DNA from: Rhyzopertha dominica
Lineage: Eukaryota > Arthropoda > Insecta > Coleoptera > Bostrichidae
DNA: 64,000 nt
NCBI GenBank assembly: GCA_025024175.1
Contig: QCXZ01000097.1
Location: 1-64,000, forward strand
Reading direction: 5' to 3'
Below are positions 8,011-21,200 of this stretch, piece by piece. The position numbers and the translations under genes are program-made. The notes beneath the pieces are model-generated. The model was not told the DNA's origin. It ran no database searches and saw nothing but the letters and a program-made list of their open reading frames with translations. Within the stretch, counting starts at the first letter, position 1. Each line of letters starts with the position of its first letter.

Positions 8011-8744
8011 CCAAAACTATTTTTTGAGGTTGGGTATGCTTCTCACTCTTGGCAATCATATCCTCAGTCCCAAATGCAACATTTTGCATACCATTCATTG
8101 CTAAAATACCTTTTGATTAAACCTCCCACTTAAGAACTGTTGACACAATACAAGAATCTGGAAATTTTATTTGCTACTCTGTGCACAAACTCTAGATGCC
8201 GAGCACCAAAAAAAAATTAAATTTTGAATGATCGCTCCGAAGCATATTCGTCAAACTTCTACAACACAGCTATTTTGACCGAGGTAAAGAATTCTGTACC
8301 GCTACACGCCCATTTACTTGTAATTTTTTGTTTAGAATTGCCTGTTTTGTGATTGACTAAAGTTATGGCAAGTTTTCAAGCGTAGTCAATTATTTTAGCT
8401 ATTACTAGCAAACAAATTAATCAAACTTTGTAAAAAACTGAACAAGTGTAAAATCGATATGCTTTTTCTGACCAAACAACACTAAATGATACATTAATAA
8501 GGTAAATACCATTAGCCATCTAAGATAATACAAAATAATTAAAACAAATATTGCTTTTACACCGATTAACACCAGCAATTTTTGTTGTTACAAGGAAGGA
8601 GAAAAAAAATATAGAATACACACGTACGAATAGGGATCAGCTTTCGAAGTCAGTCAGTCAGATGCAAGAAGTCATTAAAGAAGAAATGCTATGGATGAAA
8701 CGGGTATACACAGTCGCATACACAGTTAAATCTTTATCGTGATA
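8011..8744. other. AT-rich non-coding, one weak exon-like stretch
   Basis: No gene supported. 8590-8700 reads RDQLSKSVSQMQEVIKEEML on the plus strand, lies after an acceptor-like tgttacaag and ends at a donor-like gtatac. It precedes the exon-like array that follows and may be related to it. Confidence 0.3.
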
Positions 8745-10560
8745 ATTATAATGTATTTCTTTGTTACAGGAGGCAAGTTATCAATGCAGTGAAATCGTGA
8801 AAATTTGTATTTTTCTATTTCTTTTTTATTTAGAAAGTAAAAAACTATAAATTATATGAGATTATGCGAAAATTCGGCTTGTAGTACATAGGAAATGCAT
8901 TAAAATAAAGAGACTCTCAAAGTTCGCGCAGGCAGATATCCAACTATACCATTTTTTAGCAATTGTGTTTTTTTCTTTGCAGGCGGGAGAATTTTCAAAG
9001 CAGCAACGCAGTGAAATCGACGCAGATTGTTCTAGACATTTAAAAAAAGTTTTTCCTAGCGCAATAGATTATGCTTCATTAGGTGAAAATTTGTCTGTGT
9101 AATACTTAAGCAGGAAAATTAATTTATTATATAACCTTAACGTATTTCTGTCTTTACAGGTAAGCCCGGCATTAAGAAGTTAGCAAAAAGGCAACATGGT
9201 TTTAGAAAAGTGTCAATAATTCGTCTATGTTATACGTCGGAAAAGGATTGTATCCCGTACATACAATTCAAAAGGTGCATTGGGACAAAAAGGAATTAAA
9301 ATAAATTATATCTTTTTCTCCTAATAACTATGTTTTCATTTTTTGCAGGTAACACCGTCGACGTCCGTGGAACATTCGTCTATGGAATACGTAGGAAAAG
9401 AGATCTACTCCGTACAGATGCCTTGAGACACAAAGGTATTAACATAAAGGCATTTGAATTTCTTAATAATTATAACGTGTTTTCTTTCTTTGCAGGTCGT
9501 ATCGTAGAGGAGAAGTTTTCAAATCGGCAACGCAGTGAAATCGTCTGTAGATTACGCCGGAAGGGAAGTGCCTCCTGCAAATGAAAAATGCCTTGGAAAA
9601 TATGGGGATTAAAGTAAGAGAAAATTAACTTGCTACAGGCTTATACACAACCATACCTTAAGCCTAAATATTACATTCTTGTGTCTTTTTACATGTAAGA
9701 CGGGCATATCATGGTCATTTACAACAAACTGAAATCGTGACTGAAGATGGCTTGTTTGTTTTTTCAGAACAGGAAAACTTCCGACTGCACTTCCAAATTC
9801 TAGATGAAGAGATGCTTTGAAATACACAATTATTTATTGTTCGTAATGATTACATTGCTTTTTACAGGTTTTTACAGGTCTGTGTAATAATTCAGAAGAG
9901 GAATGCACTCCAGATATCCAAATGAAGAGATGTCTAAGGACAAAACGGCATTAAAATAAAGGTAATATAAGACTGTATTTTTACTTAAATAATAATGTAT
10001 TTTTTCCTTTACAGGTGCCATCATATCATCGCGTTTGTTTTTTTAGGGCTATGGATCTTGTTGTATTACGAGAAAATTCTAATGTGTAATACGCCGAAAA
10101 GGAAATGCACTGCTTAATTCCAAGTGCAAAGATGTCTTGGAAAATGAGAATTAAGGAAATAGGAGATAAACCTTCAGGCAGCTTCTTTATCTTGAATATT
10201 ACATTGTTTTCTTTCTTTACAAGTAATACCGGCATATCACCGCGAAGAAGTTAGAAAAACGGCAACACGGTAGAATCATGGCAAAGAAGATACTTTTTTG
10301 TTAACATTCGTCTGTGTAATACGTCGGAGAAGAAATGTGTTTCGTATATGCAAATAGAAAAAATCTTTGTGAAGACAAGGTATTAAAATAAATTATATTT
10401 TTTTATTTAATAATACATCGGAAGGAAAATTTACTTCATATATCCCAATAAAGAAATGTCCTGGGAAAATGCATTAGGGTAAAAGGACATTTCCTGTGGA
10501 TCGATATCCAATTATTCAAGGTGAGTTCTTTTTTCATGTTCTCTATAGGCATCTTAGTAA
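8745..10560. repeat. Degenerate tandem array of ~150-200-bp exon-like units
   Basis: About ten diverged units. Each begins with a pyrimidine tract and splice-acceptor-like ttt(c)tttacaggt (near 8765, 8970, 9150, 9340, 9485, 9680, 9855, 10003 and 10205). Common blocks follow: aaacggcaacacggtgaaatc, then cgtctgtgtaatacgtcggaaaaggaa, then atccaaatgaaaagatgtcttgg and ttaaaataaa. Two units still give related peptides (GEFSKQQRSEI at about 8990 and EKFSNRQRSEIV at about 9515), so the unit may descend from a duplicated short exon. No unit keeps a convincing frame, and I cannot assign a family. Confidence 0.65.
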
Positions 10561-11783
10561 TTAGCGAAACATACACACACATTTTCATTATATATGTACT
10601 GTCCCTTTGCATATTTGTCTTTCTTTTAGCGATTCTTTAGATAGCATTCTTTAATTTTCTGGTTCCCGTGGTTGAAACGATATCGATGCTCTCATTTCGC
10701 TAATGATACTCATAGACTTGCACTGTTGCAAATGCCTAACTTTCCGGAATGTTAGCCGTAAGCGATAAGCTTTGGATTTCGATCACGATAGCCTTGCGAA
10801 AGTATCAGTGTACAAGGGAACCCGGACAACAGAGCAACCTCACGCACTTTGCATAACAATCACTGTTCGCCTCTGAACACATATACAATAACTAACTTGA
10901 AAGCTACCCTGTATAGAGGCAACCTAGCTAATCCGTCGGGTAACTCCTTGCTGAAAATCGAATTGATGTAAGAACGGTAAATAACCTCCCTCATGAGATA
11001 TTTTGATATATCGTTCTTTAATTCTGCGGATTTTCCTTTAGCCACCGCTCTTTTAAACAAACAGCTTAATTCAATTATTCCAAACCGCGTTAACTGTCGT
11101 GAGTTTCTTAAAGGACTTTGCTGGATGTAAATTAAAAGCGTTATATTAAAAGGTGTACAAACGAAATACAGGTTTAGTAAATTAGCTTTGCCTTTTTAAG
11201 ATGAAAACACTTTCCCGATGAAGTAGGGCAACATTCGTACCGCATGTACAATGGCGGTTCGTATTATTTAGCATTTTGAGTTCATGTAATTCCGTTTAAT
11301 CTCGGTGGTTTACCACGTGTTATTGATTTCACATAAATATGCATCAGGGGAGCTGGGGACCTTTGTTGGCGGATGCAACATGCTGTAACAAGTGGCCGTG
11401 ATAGGAGGGCTCGTTATTAAATTGATAGCTACTGCGTTACGAACTAAAACTAGTTTTATGTATATGGGATATTTCACGTGAAGCTGACACCCAAAAAAAA
11501 TAGTGTGTCGAGTTCGTTTTTATTTTGATATGTTGTACATTAGTTCTAAACACAGATTTTTGATGTTAAGTGTAGTTACCTAGCAACGAGCTGAAGTCTG
11601 CCTTTTCTATCTATCTATACCTATTTCTATCTTGAGTAATGCTAAGGCTATCGCTTCGACTTAAATACGTTATTTTTGTCAAGATATTTCAGTAGTTGCA
11701 GGACTTTTATCATTCCAAGTCGGGAAATTGTCCTTTCCACTGGAGGAACAGAACGAAATCTGTAGGACTCATGTCAGGGCTGC
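10561..11783. other. No gene seen; mixed-composition non-coding DNA
   Basis: Short open frames only. The part near 11260-11440 (ggtttaccacgtgttattgatttcacataaatatgcatc) is less AT-rich and carries E-box and octamer-like words; it might be regulatory, with no proof. Confidence 0.4.
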
Positions 11784-12152
11784 ACAGGAGATGTGGAAGA
11801 ATTTTACATCAGTTCTTCTCGCAAACTCGTTTGACTGACACCGCTGTCTTTCATCTCTCATTTACACTTTTGGAATCGTGCATTTAAATTTTCTACAAAG
11901 AAGACAATTACATTCGTCTTTTTGGTATTTGTATAATATTGCTTGTTTGTCCATGCGTTCTTCCTCCATTATTGTAGCCAGAATAGCAGCAAAAGTGGTC
12001 GTCTTTAACAATAGTCCAACGATCTGGAAGGCTTACTTCATCAAGTTGCTGTTGAACTTATCTACACGAGATTCCTGGGAAGCTTCTTGTAACGCACCGT
12101 GAATTTCGCCCAGTGTTTCAATTTTGATATCCGCTACAGTGACGCGTTCCAT
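11784..12152 (-). pseudogene. Coding-like reverse-strand relic of unknown origin
   Basis: Read from the ATG at 12152, one reverse frame gives VADIKIETLGEIHGALQEAS and continues in helical, hydrophilic style to a stop at 12033. It then stays open with KTTTFAAILATIMEEERMDK and a Cys-rich DECNCLLCRKFKC to a second stop near 11862. Composition is protein-like over about 115 codons with only two stops, unlike the surroundings. I do not recognise the family. It may be a decayed viral or transposon gene. Confidence 0.3.
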
Positions 12153-13153
12153 TGCATCGAACTACCCTGATTTGAGAATTTCTTACACATGAACTACCCG
12201 CACACTATATATAGCCAAGTGATGTTCCAATGATAGATTTTTATAATTTGACAGCACTTTCACCATCGCCAGTACAAGACCCTCGTATAGTGGAAATGTG
12301 TGTAGTAATATTTTTTAATGAATACTCATTATATTTTGTCCTCTAGCAGAAACGGGAAACTGCGGTAACCTCAATATATTACACGAAAGTGCGTTGACCA
12401 CGCTCCACAAGTCTTAATTACTAAATTACAAGTTCGTATGAAATTTTCTATGAAATATTAAAATTACTTTTAATAAACGCATTCTTCCAAAGGAACCGGG
12501 TCTTATAAATTTGGATGTGACTTGGCTTTAGCTAATTTTAAAAGCTCGGTGAAAAATACCCTAAATTATGGCCTACCACCGCAAAAATGCGAAAGTCCCG
12601 CCATGTACTCCTCGCGCTTTGGTCTTCATGAACACCGTAAATTTACTTTAACATGCTTTGTTTCCTGAAGTGCTCACGGCCACAATTCAAATAAACCACT
12701 TGCGTTAGGTCGATTGAGGCGCTGCTTAAAAACGCATTACATAAAAGGAGACGTTGTAAATTCGATCTTGGTCCGAATCATCCCGTATGCTGAACGCTGA
12801 TCCAAAGCGTAATGCTAAAATATGGGATGTTCTCATATAAGGCAGCTCCAAATTCATGGCGGTGATTCCCCTAGGCAAATGGGACTTACTTCGCGTACCA
12901 CTTACTGCCACTTACTGATATATCGACTCTTGATCTTTGTCATTGCTGCTGATGCTGCCGAAAGTATCTACAGCTAACATATTTCATGAAGCACGTAGAG
13001 CCAATTTAACATTTTCAATAAATTAGATGTTACCGTATCGCTGTAGAACCTTTCTTTGATATGAATTACTATGATATCTTCATTTGAGGTTTCATTTAAC
13101 TCTATCTTCTATATAAATATTAAATAACTCGTTAGGACTGCTAAATGAGATGA
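12153..13153. other. No gene seen
   Basis: AT-rich DNA. A slightly GC-richer stretch at about 12540-12730 has no usable frame. Confidence 0.4.
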
Positions 13154-13154
13154 T

Positions 13155-13182
<28 letters not shown>
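13154..13182. repeat. (TA)n microsatellite
   Basis: Uninterrupted ta dinucleotides, about 14 copies. Confidence 0.95.
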
Positions 13183-13186
<4 letters not shown>

Positions 13187-14496
13187 TATAGATGGTCATT
13201 AGTTAGCCCGATTCCCAAGCTTATGGTATCTTGTTGAGCCCAAAATGACGCTATCGAACCCAGGGTCGGGCTCATTAGCGTATGGCACTGTATATAAGCT
13301 CTATTCGATAACTGATGTCAAAAGCAGTCTTTAAACAAATTTTTGGGGGGGCTCAACAATGACCGGTCTATAAGTGCAATTCATACGGAATAGTTCACCA
13401 AACCGGGCTCAAGGGGGCGCTTTCTGTATCTTTTATATACACGTTGTTTACAAAATACTATTGCGACGCTGTGTGGCCCGACATGTGACAACACTGTACA
13501 AATTATTTTCATGCACGTTTTGAAGTTTCTTAGCACTGAGATGGGCTCAACATGGCATAATTTATGTACTAGCTGTGTATATAAATGTTAATTGATGTAG
13601 TAAAAAAATAGTGTGCGACTAATATTGTTTGGCGTTCTCCAACAGCAGTGAAGAAAGAAATTTTAAGCTGGAATATTTAATAGACCACAAAAGAATTTAT
13701 TGCAGAAAAAAGCTCTTATAATTAATTTTTCTTTTATTTCTTGATATGATTTAGTGAAAGTATAGAGTGAAAATACAGGCAAATAGAAGTGAGTAAGTTC
13801 GCTTAATAGTTTATTCCAGTTGTTTATGATTAACGCGATTAAATAATAATATATTTTTATATATTTTACATTTACCTTAAGAAGATGCAATAAAATAAAT
13901 ATTTTTTACCGCAACCATACATTCAAGTCTCTTGATCGCCGTATAGGTTATTGACGCCAGCGGCCTGTGGGAAAGAACGTGTTCTAGGTACACATGCACA
14001 ACCTAAAATTGCATTTTTTTATAACTGTAGTCAAAGTAGAACTGTTGAAAGCGAAACCTTTATTTATAACAGTTGTATACATATGCTTTTATGGTAACCC
14101 AAGTTCTGTCTTTAAAGAGCTGTTTGTTGGCTGCCATCAGTTGCTCAACCTCCTGCTTTCTTGGAGACCTTTTCTTTTTGATGTGATCTTTGAAGTATGC
14201 CGTGATTACGCGTTTTTGTTCGTCACTCCATTTTTTTCTTTGAATTTTAGTTTCCCGTTTTTTCTCGGCGAAAGCCAGATATTTTATATCTAGAGATGTT
14301 TATGTGCAATATTATTCATTATAGATATTTAATAATGCAGTTTCAACTAGTAAAAGCTGTGAAGAAAACTAAGTTCTTTTATAAATACGGAGACGTGCTG
14401 CAAGTTGGTGAAGGCTGTTCCAAGAATATACTAAATAAAGTCGTTCACACATCCAGTGTGTATTTTACCAGGGCACCTGATAATTGTCTCGGGTTA
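13183..14496. other. Non-coding; recurring gggctcaa words
   Basis: No gene supported. gggctca(a/t) or its complement occurs five times between 13240 and 13550, more than expected by chance, and may be a decayed repeat. The rest is AT-rich. Confidence 0.4.
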
Positions 14497-14498
14497 TA

Positions 14499-15554
14499 CA
14501 GGGTGTTTTTAAAAGTGCGCCCAATCTCTTAACTGAGCAATCTCTGACGAATTCTAGGCCGATTCAATCACTTTTATCTATGTACAAGTGCACCATTAAA
14601 AAGTTATAGCCCTTCATAGTTGTGTTACATGACTAGGTTTTTGCTAATGACCTTCCAACCGCTGTTGGATATCAATTACGAATATTAAAAGATTTTATAA
14701 CTACAAGTATGATTTTCTTGTAAATACAAGGGGTAAACCAAGACACTGATTCACTTATAGTCCACATATTTTTTGTCTGTCATTCTTTGAAGTTATTATC
14801 TCACATTAATGATAGGTTGCTTTATTTCAAACTTTTTGTTCTCTTACAAATTTTATATTGTTACTGCCGTTTTCGTGTGAAATTGCAAAAACCAACTGTT
14901 TGATTGCATAAAAATTTTAAATCTATCAGCTAATTAAATGCGCATAAAAATTTCGGGTGTCATTTCATGAATTAATTGGACGTTTACATTAGCTTTGAAA
15001 ATCGTATAGGTAAAACTATTGAATTATAGGTTTTCCCAACAGATCAATGTAAAATACGTGAACTTATGCAGCTTCCTGATTTTCTGCTGGAGAAACCAAT
15101 AATTCGATTGTTTTTCCTATACGATTTTCAAAGGCAATGTAAATGACAAATTAACTCATGAAATGCCAACCTCAACTTTTGTGTGAACTACACTTAAGTA
15201 ACTGGCAAATTTCTAATTTTTATGCAATCGTGTAGTTGGTTTTTGCAATTTTACTCGAAAACGGTAGTAGCAGTCAAAAATGTGTAAGAAGATGAAAATC
15301 ATACTTTTACTTATAAGATGTATCTTTTGATGTTAGCAACTAATATTAAAAAAATTCGATACATTTGCGCCAGCGGTTGGAAAGTTATTAGAAAAAACCT
15401 AGTCATGTAACACAACTTTGAAGGGCTATAAATTATAACCTATAAGTTAATAATGGTACACTGTTGTATATAAATGATAGTAGCTGAATCGGCCTAAAAT
15501 TCGTTAGATATTATACCAAGTCAAAAGATTGGCTGTGCTTTTTAAAACACCCTG
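14499..15554. mobile_element. Palindromic foldback DNA transposon 1 (cagggtg ends)
   Basis: A 1056-bp element that is an imperfect palindrome from end to end. It starts cagggtgtttttaaaagtgc and ends gtgctttttaaaacaccctg. Arms match through the interior, for example the Penelope-unrelated block catgactaggtttttgctaatgacc at about 14628 against its complement at about 15380, and aaccaactgtttgattgcat at about 14891 against its complement at about 15225. The centre is near 15030. The left end is preceded by ta; the right flank is ca, so a TA duplication would be mutated. No transposase is encoded. It is a non-autonomous element, probably Tc1/mariner-like by its ends. Confidence 0.82.
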
Positions 15555-16828
15555 CATTAATAAAAAAAAATTATGAAAAATTGTATAAGCTATTACAAAA
15601 TGTTGGAAGCATTTTGGAGAGAGTTCGATTACTTTAGGTAAATCAGTAGGTACCTATTATTTTTCTCAAAATTTTGAGCTAGAAATTTTCTAATTTCCCT
15701 GAAGCTACCTGAATTATTACAAAATTGTATAAATATGTTAGAAATTCTTTGCTTACCTATTTGGAAAAAACATTAACAAATAGATAACTAACATTTGGTC
15801 AAAGCTGTTAGTCATCAAAAGAGCGACAAATTAAGCTACTTGAAACCATAAACGATGTATTAGCTGGCTTTATGCCCCTCGGAAAAATTTTGAATTTGTT
15901 TAATTACAGTTATAGGTAATTTCAATTTGTCCATATCCTGCAGCTGAATGTACCACATTAATAATTATTCGGTGCTATTACAACTGTTGTTGCGAACTTC
16001 AGCCATTATGCGTTAATCATATACGAATAAATAAGAGTGTTTTGTAAGGACATATGTAACATTAATAATGATATATTCTAATTGTATTGTACATGTTGCA
16101 ATATTGTTTAAGATATGGTTTTAGTTATGTAAGTAAATTAGATTTGCCAATTTTTATTCACGTACGATAAAAATTTAAAGCATACCTACAAATATTTTCC
16201 ATTAGCAAAACAATTAATGTTTAAATATAGATCATACACATTGATGATTCTTTGTGAGAAAAGTATTTTGCATGACTACTACTATTTTCTATCTCTAATG
16301 ACGAATGTTACCAGTTTTAAGTAATCACTCTGTAGCATGCTAACGTTAGGCTATTAGCCTAAATATACCTTTCTGAGAGCATGCAGTCTTGAAAACTATT
16401 TATTTTTCAGACCGATTTGAAGTTTATCCCATTTTCATATTTAGTTTCATTGAACCTCGGTTAGCCCGCTCGATATACACTTGCGCGCAGGTTAATTTAT
16501 TCGTTGAAATATAATAAAATACAATCTATGCGTTCTGACTGTAGTTCTGATTTGGCAACGGTGTTGGGCTAAACAGTGAACGGTTAATCCTTTCTTATAT
16601 ACAAAAGGCTTTACAAAGTCACATTAATATATTTTCGGGCTCCATAGCGATCTGTTACTACTTTTAGAGCTTAGACCATGTTATAACTTACCCCTGTACA
16701 AGCCCCTCTATGGGTTAACATACTAAATCAATGAGATAAGCTACAGTATACTCCTTTATCTGCCCGGGAAATGGCGGGCGCATCAGCGATCTGTTAATAT
16801 CTAGGGCTTATTAACGTACTGTTTATAA

Positions 16829-16830
<2 letters not shown>
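15555..16830. other. No gene seen; AT-rich
   Basis: Nothing supportable on either strand. Confidence 0.4.

Positions 16831-16875
<45 letters not shown>
16831..16875. repeat. (AT)n microsatellite
   Basis: About 22 at dinucleotides, directly followed by the first ttctgcgtcc motif cluster. Confidence 0.95.
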
Positions 16876-16879
<4 letters not shown>

Positions 16880-17352
16880 TTGTTCATGATTCTGCGTCCG
16901 TACATTGTCTCGTTTACATTTGCTTCTGCGTCCACCACCCTTCAGCGTCCATATTCGGACGCAGAAAATACATCGCGTATTAGCTCTCTGGTAACAACAG
17001 TTAAAAATTTGCTCACATACTTGGCATATCTATTAAGGTGCAGTGTTGTCATTCCTAATGTCAGCATTCGCGTAAACAACATAATATGAGTGCTATGAGA
17101 CATGCATGTGGACGCAGAAGGGTGGCGATGTGTGCTCGTGTTTCAGCCAGTAGTTCGCCAGACTGTTCGTGGGGGCGCAATTATCGCAACGCGTATACTT
17201 TCTGCGTATACCTCGTTGATACAGAATGTCGATGGTTCTGCGTCCTATCACTTGGCAATGCTGGAGAGCAGTAATATTTTCAGTGCTAGCAGATATTTTA
17301 ATGTTTTATCTCGTCGCGAAGACGCACGGTTCGCTTTGGGTAACTGTGGTGC
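16876..17352. repeat. Cluster of ttctgcgtcc / ggacgcagaa motifs (A)
   Basis: The 10-base word ttctgcgtcc or its complement recurs in both directions at about 16893, 16921, 16954, 17109 and 17233, with near matches at about 16944, 17199 and 17322. A second cluster is near 22 kb, also next to a (TA)n tract. It could be subterminal repeats of a decayed DNA transposon. The overlapping short open frames are not protein-like. Confidence 0.55.
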
Positions 17353-17360
17353 GTTTAAGG

Positions 17361-18231
17361 CAGTGATGGGCGCGTAAAATACGCTATGTAAATTACGCTA
17401 TTATCAACGCGTAAACTATGTAATATTCTACCTTAAAAGTCTACTGTAGAAAACAGCATTGTGTAGACAACAGAATTTTAGAAATATATAGTTTTCTTTA
17501 GTGGTGTCCTGGTGTTCATCATCAGTACTACTCAAAACGCCTCAAATGCCAGTATTATTTTGTATTTTATAATTATTTTATAATATTTATTCTTAATTAA
17601 ACAAAATACTACTTTGTTATAATTAAGTTTGACTAGATAAATGTTTAAATAACAATAACTTGTTTGGGAACCGTCAATTATATCCAGAACACCTGAGTAA
17701 GCAGGCTAAGTGTGCTGTCCAAAACACTTTGACGCACTTTGAATTTTATTATCTTTATTCTCTATAAACTGAAATAAGTGACCAATTTTATATGCCACCC
17801 TTGATCTTTCACCAAACGTTTTTAATTGCAGGTCAGTTTGATTGTCCTAATATGTATGTATACTGAACTAGGTACATTGATCTAAAGAAGCAAGTAACAG
17901 GTTATAGTTGATTACAGCAGATACCTTTCTCTGGAGAAAAATCAACTTGTGCATGAAACATGCTGTTCTAATTTGATATCATGTGAAAATAGGCTACTTA
18001 AGAATGTACTTAATATAGTTGTGGAAGGAAAACATAATGCTTTGTCTTTTATGTTCCAAAGAAAACTATTATAAAAAAAAACAGAGAAATTAGAAACAAA
18101 ACGGTTTCCATTCAGGTTTATCGCGTACCTACTTACATTTTCTACTCAAAATCTACGCCAAAATGCTTTATCTACATTTTCTACGCGTGTAACGTAGAAA
18201 ATTATAATTTACGCGTAAACGCTCATCACTG
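17361..18231. mobile_element. Non-autonomous hAT element (MITE) with perfect 8-bp target duplication
   Basis: 871 bp, starting cagtgatgggcg and ending cgctcatcactg, the CAGNG-type ends of hAT transposons. It is flanked on both sides by gtttaagg (17353-17360 and 18232-18239), a perfect 8-bp target duplication. Subterminal repeats of cgcgtaaa, gcgtaaac and tctacg occur at both ends. No transposase is encoded, so it depends on one elsewhere. The exact duplication suggests a fairly recent insertion. Confidence 0.9.
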
Positions 18232-18239
18232 GTTTAAGG

Positions 18240-21200
18240 GTATTACCTATACTGTTTACATGTAAAACTTCTAGGTGTTCAGCTACGTCATTTTGGATCC
18301 GACTGCCTTCATTTTTTAATATGTTGTACTATAAATAATCCCCTACAACGCATCGAGGCCGAAATTTTACTTTGTCTCTGTAAAGCTGGAAAAAGCCCTT
18401 TACGCAATATGGAATTTGTATCTAAAAAAAACTAGGAGCTAGCTACAGAGTAAGTTTCAAAAATTTTAATGTGTTTACCTTCTGCAGGTATCCACCACTA
18501 ATTGCACCAGATTACCTATCATGAATTATGTTTTCCCTACATATACCAGGATATAAATGGAAAATTCCCTCATTGGTAGAAGATTAGCATTTTATTGCAT
18601 CATACTGCATTTTTGGCGATGTTTCACGAAGTATTGCTAGATACTAGGCTAAACTCAAGTATAAAATATAATACTGAAAATTTAGGTATCCATAATAGTT
18701 ATAAATATAACCTACTTCAGATGTAAACGAAAGTAAATTATTTACCATTATATATATTCAACTACTTCCAGAAGAAATAATTAAAATTAACGAGAATCTA
18801 CTGGAGGATGAAAATGAGATAAATTACTTCCACATCTAACAGAAAAAAATTTCAAAAATTTTTATTTGCTCATTCGCTTTAAAATGCTCGAAAACGTAAA
18901 AGCAAAAAAATGTCTTGTCTGTGTCTGTGGTTTTGTTTGTTGACACGATAGCTTTCGAAAGACTAAATATATGAACTTGAAATTATAAGTATGGTATCGG
19001 GAAGGGGGCAAAATTGGGAGGTAACTACCCTTTTTGCAATTTTTTTTTCGTTTTAGTATGTGATTAGTAGTATAACTGCGAGTATTATTTGCCCTTATAA
19101 ATTTTCGGTGGAGCAAATTGTTTAGAAGATGTTAGCAAATAAGCGTCACTTAGAGAAAACAGTTTTTCCTAAATATCTCTGAATATAATTAATATATTCA
19201 ATATATGAAAATCGGTTTAATAGAAGGTGATTCGGGAGGTGCTGACTTAACTTAACTTAACTTAACTACAGACTTTAAGTGTGCGCTTTTGTAATTTCTG
19301 TTTTTGCGAACTAAAATGGTCTGATTAAAAGGAATCGTAGAGATATAAACCTGAGTGTTTACTGCAAGAATAAGTGTCTTAATTTACTAGAAGAAACTAA
19401 TTTTGTATTACTGGGGAGAATAATGTTCTTTTAATTTTTGAGTGTTCTTTTACTGGTCAGTCTCTTTATGTAGTTTTTCGTAGTGTGTATATAATTCGTG
19501 GATTCATATTTTTAAACAGTTAATTTCCGGTTCATTAATAATGTGTTCCATGTGTTTAACCAATGCTATAATTTTGTTTGGTGCTGTTGTATTTCAAGTA
19601 TTAATTTAAAGTATTGATTCAAATTAGACATACTGACATTATTTTTATATAAATCTGAATATATGAAAAAACCGCTGCAAATTGAATCAATACTTCCACA
19701 TACAATTGTCAAAATTTTTTTGGAACAACAAACGGTTCTCGCAATATCAATAATCCATAAATTTATAAATTCATCGTTTTCTTTTGTAACTCGAAAATTT
19801 TTAACTTAATAAAAAATTGCAAGAGTACTTTTTAATCATAAATTTGATTTTCTATATAATAGAAATAATTTACAAAAATCGTGTGGACAGGGTTCAAAAT
19901 TCAATTCATTGGAAATATTTCAAAAATGTCAATTTTTTAAAAAATACTTTTCCGAGAAATTTTATTTTAAATAGGACACTCTGGGTAGTTATGATTTATA
20001 TGTATACTAAATTGCAAATTTATATGTTAAATATTTCGAAAGTTATCGCGTCCACACACAGACTGACAGACTGCCAGACACACAGAAAAGAAATTTTTTG
20101 CTCAATTTTTTTTCGCGATAGAGTACTTCCCATCCATTGGATGTGAAAGTAAAATTAAATCAATTTAAAGCCAAGATGAAGCAGAAGCTTCAAACGCCAT
20201 TAGTGTTCTCCAGGATTGAAGTCTATAACTTATGGTTTCCACTTTTCAATTCCACGCTGTATGGCAATTGTAATGTTTTATTCTAATATTTTATTTTTGC
20301 TATTTTTAGAACAGCCTTTCGTCATTCAAGATATTCTACTGCTTTATAAAGGAACATAAAGTATCCGCAGGTTTAAGTGGCATTATTACTCCCTAGGGAC
20401 AATTTTTTGTGGTTTATATGGATAGATTAGTTGTGTAAAATTGATTGATTGATCACATTTAAAACATTTACTTGCCTACTTCTTCATGTAATTTATTGAA
20501 TATTATTTGTACTTGTGCTAAATAAACACTTTTCAAGTTGGGGCTGCTTTGGCTTGTTCCTTTACGCCTAATGACATAATGGTTGAATTTCTTGTTCAAT
20601 AAGGGTATAAAGCTGTTTCTAGTTTTCAAATTATTTTCAAATAATTTTGAAAATATTTTATCGCCACTGTGTAGGGTTACCTTCTGATACTTGCCATATA
20701 GGAATTTATGCATTCTGAACATAGTGCTATTGTTGGAGTGATTTGTTTGGATGGCTCGATGGTTACTCTATTGCATGCTATTTCAAAAGTTGTTTAAATT
20801 CTCTGAATAAAATGTTAATTAAAATTTGTTTACATTAAGATTATTTACCATAAACTGTACTATATAATTACATTTTCAATAAATAATCCAAGGATGCTGA
20901 AAACCGATTTGTATTAGTTTTTGTCAGTTTAGAATTTTATTTCCTTCTTTAGTAAGCCACAGCTGACACATTTCAGCTGTTAATTTTAATATAGCATATA
21001 CCTGTAAACCGTAAAATCTTCGAAAGTATATTATTAGTGACTTTTATTTGTAAAATAATTATTAACTATTAATTATCCCCTATCACCATAAACAGAAAGA
21101 ACCTTGGCTACTACGTTCTGCAAGAGCAAAAAATGGTTTGTATTCCAAAAAAAAATAATCAATGACATCAAAGCTTGTTATTTGTATCTTAAATGGAGGC

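Noticed and set aside
17086..17377. Overlapping 62- and 91-codon frames
   Set aside because: No protein-like character; the longer one runs into the hAT element's end.
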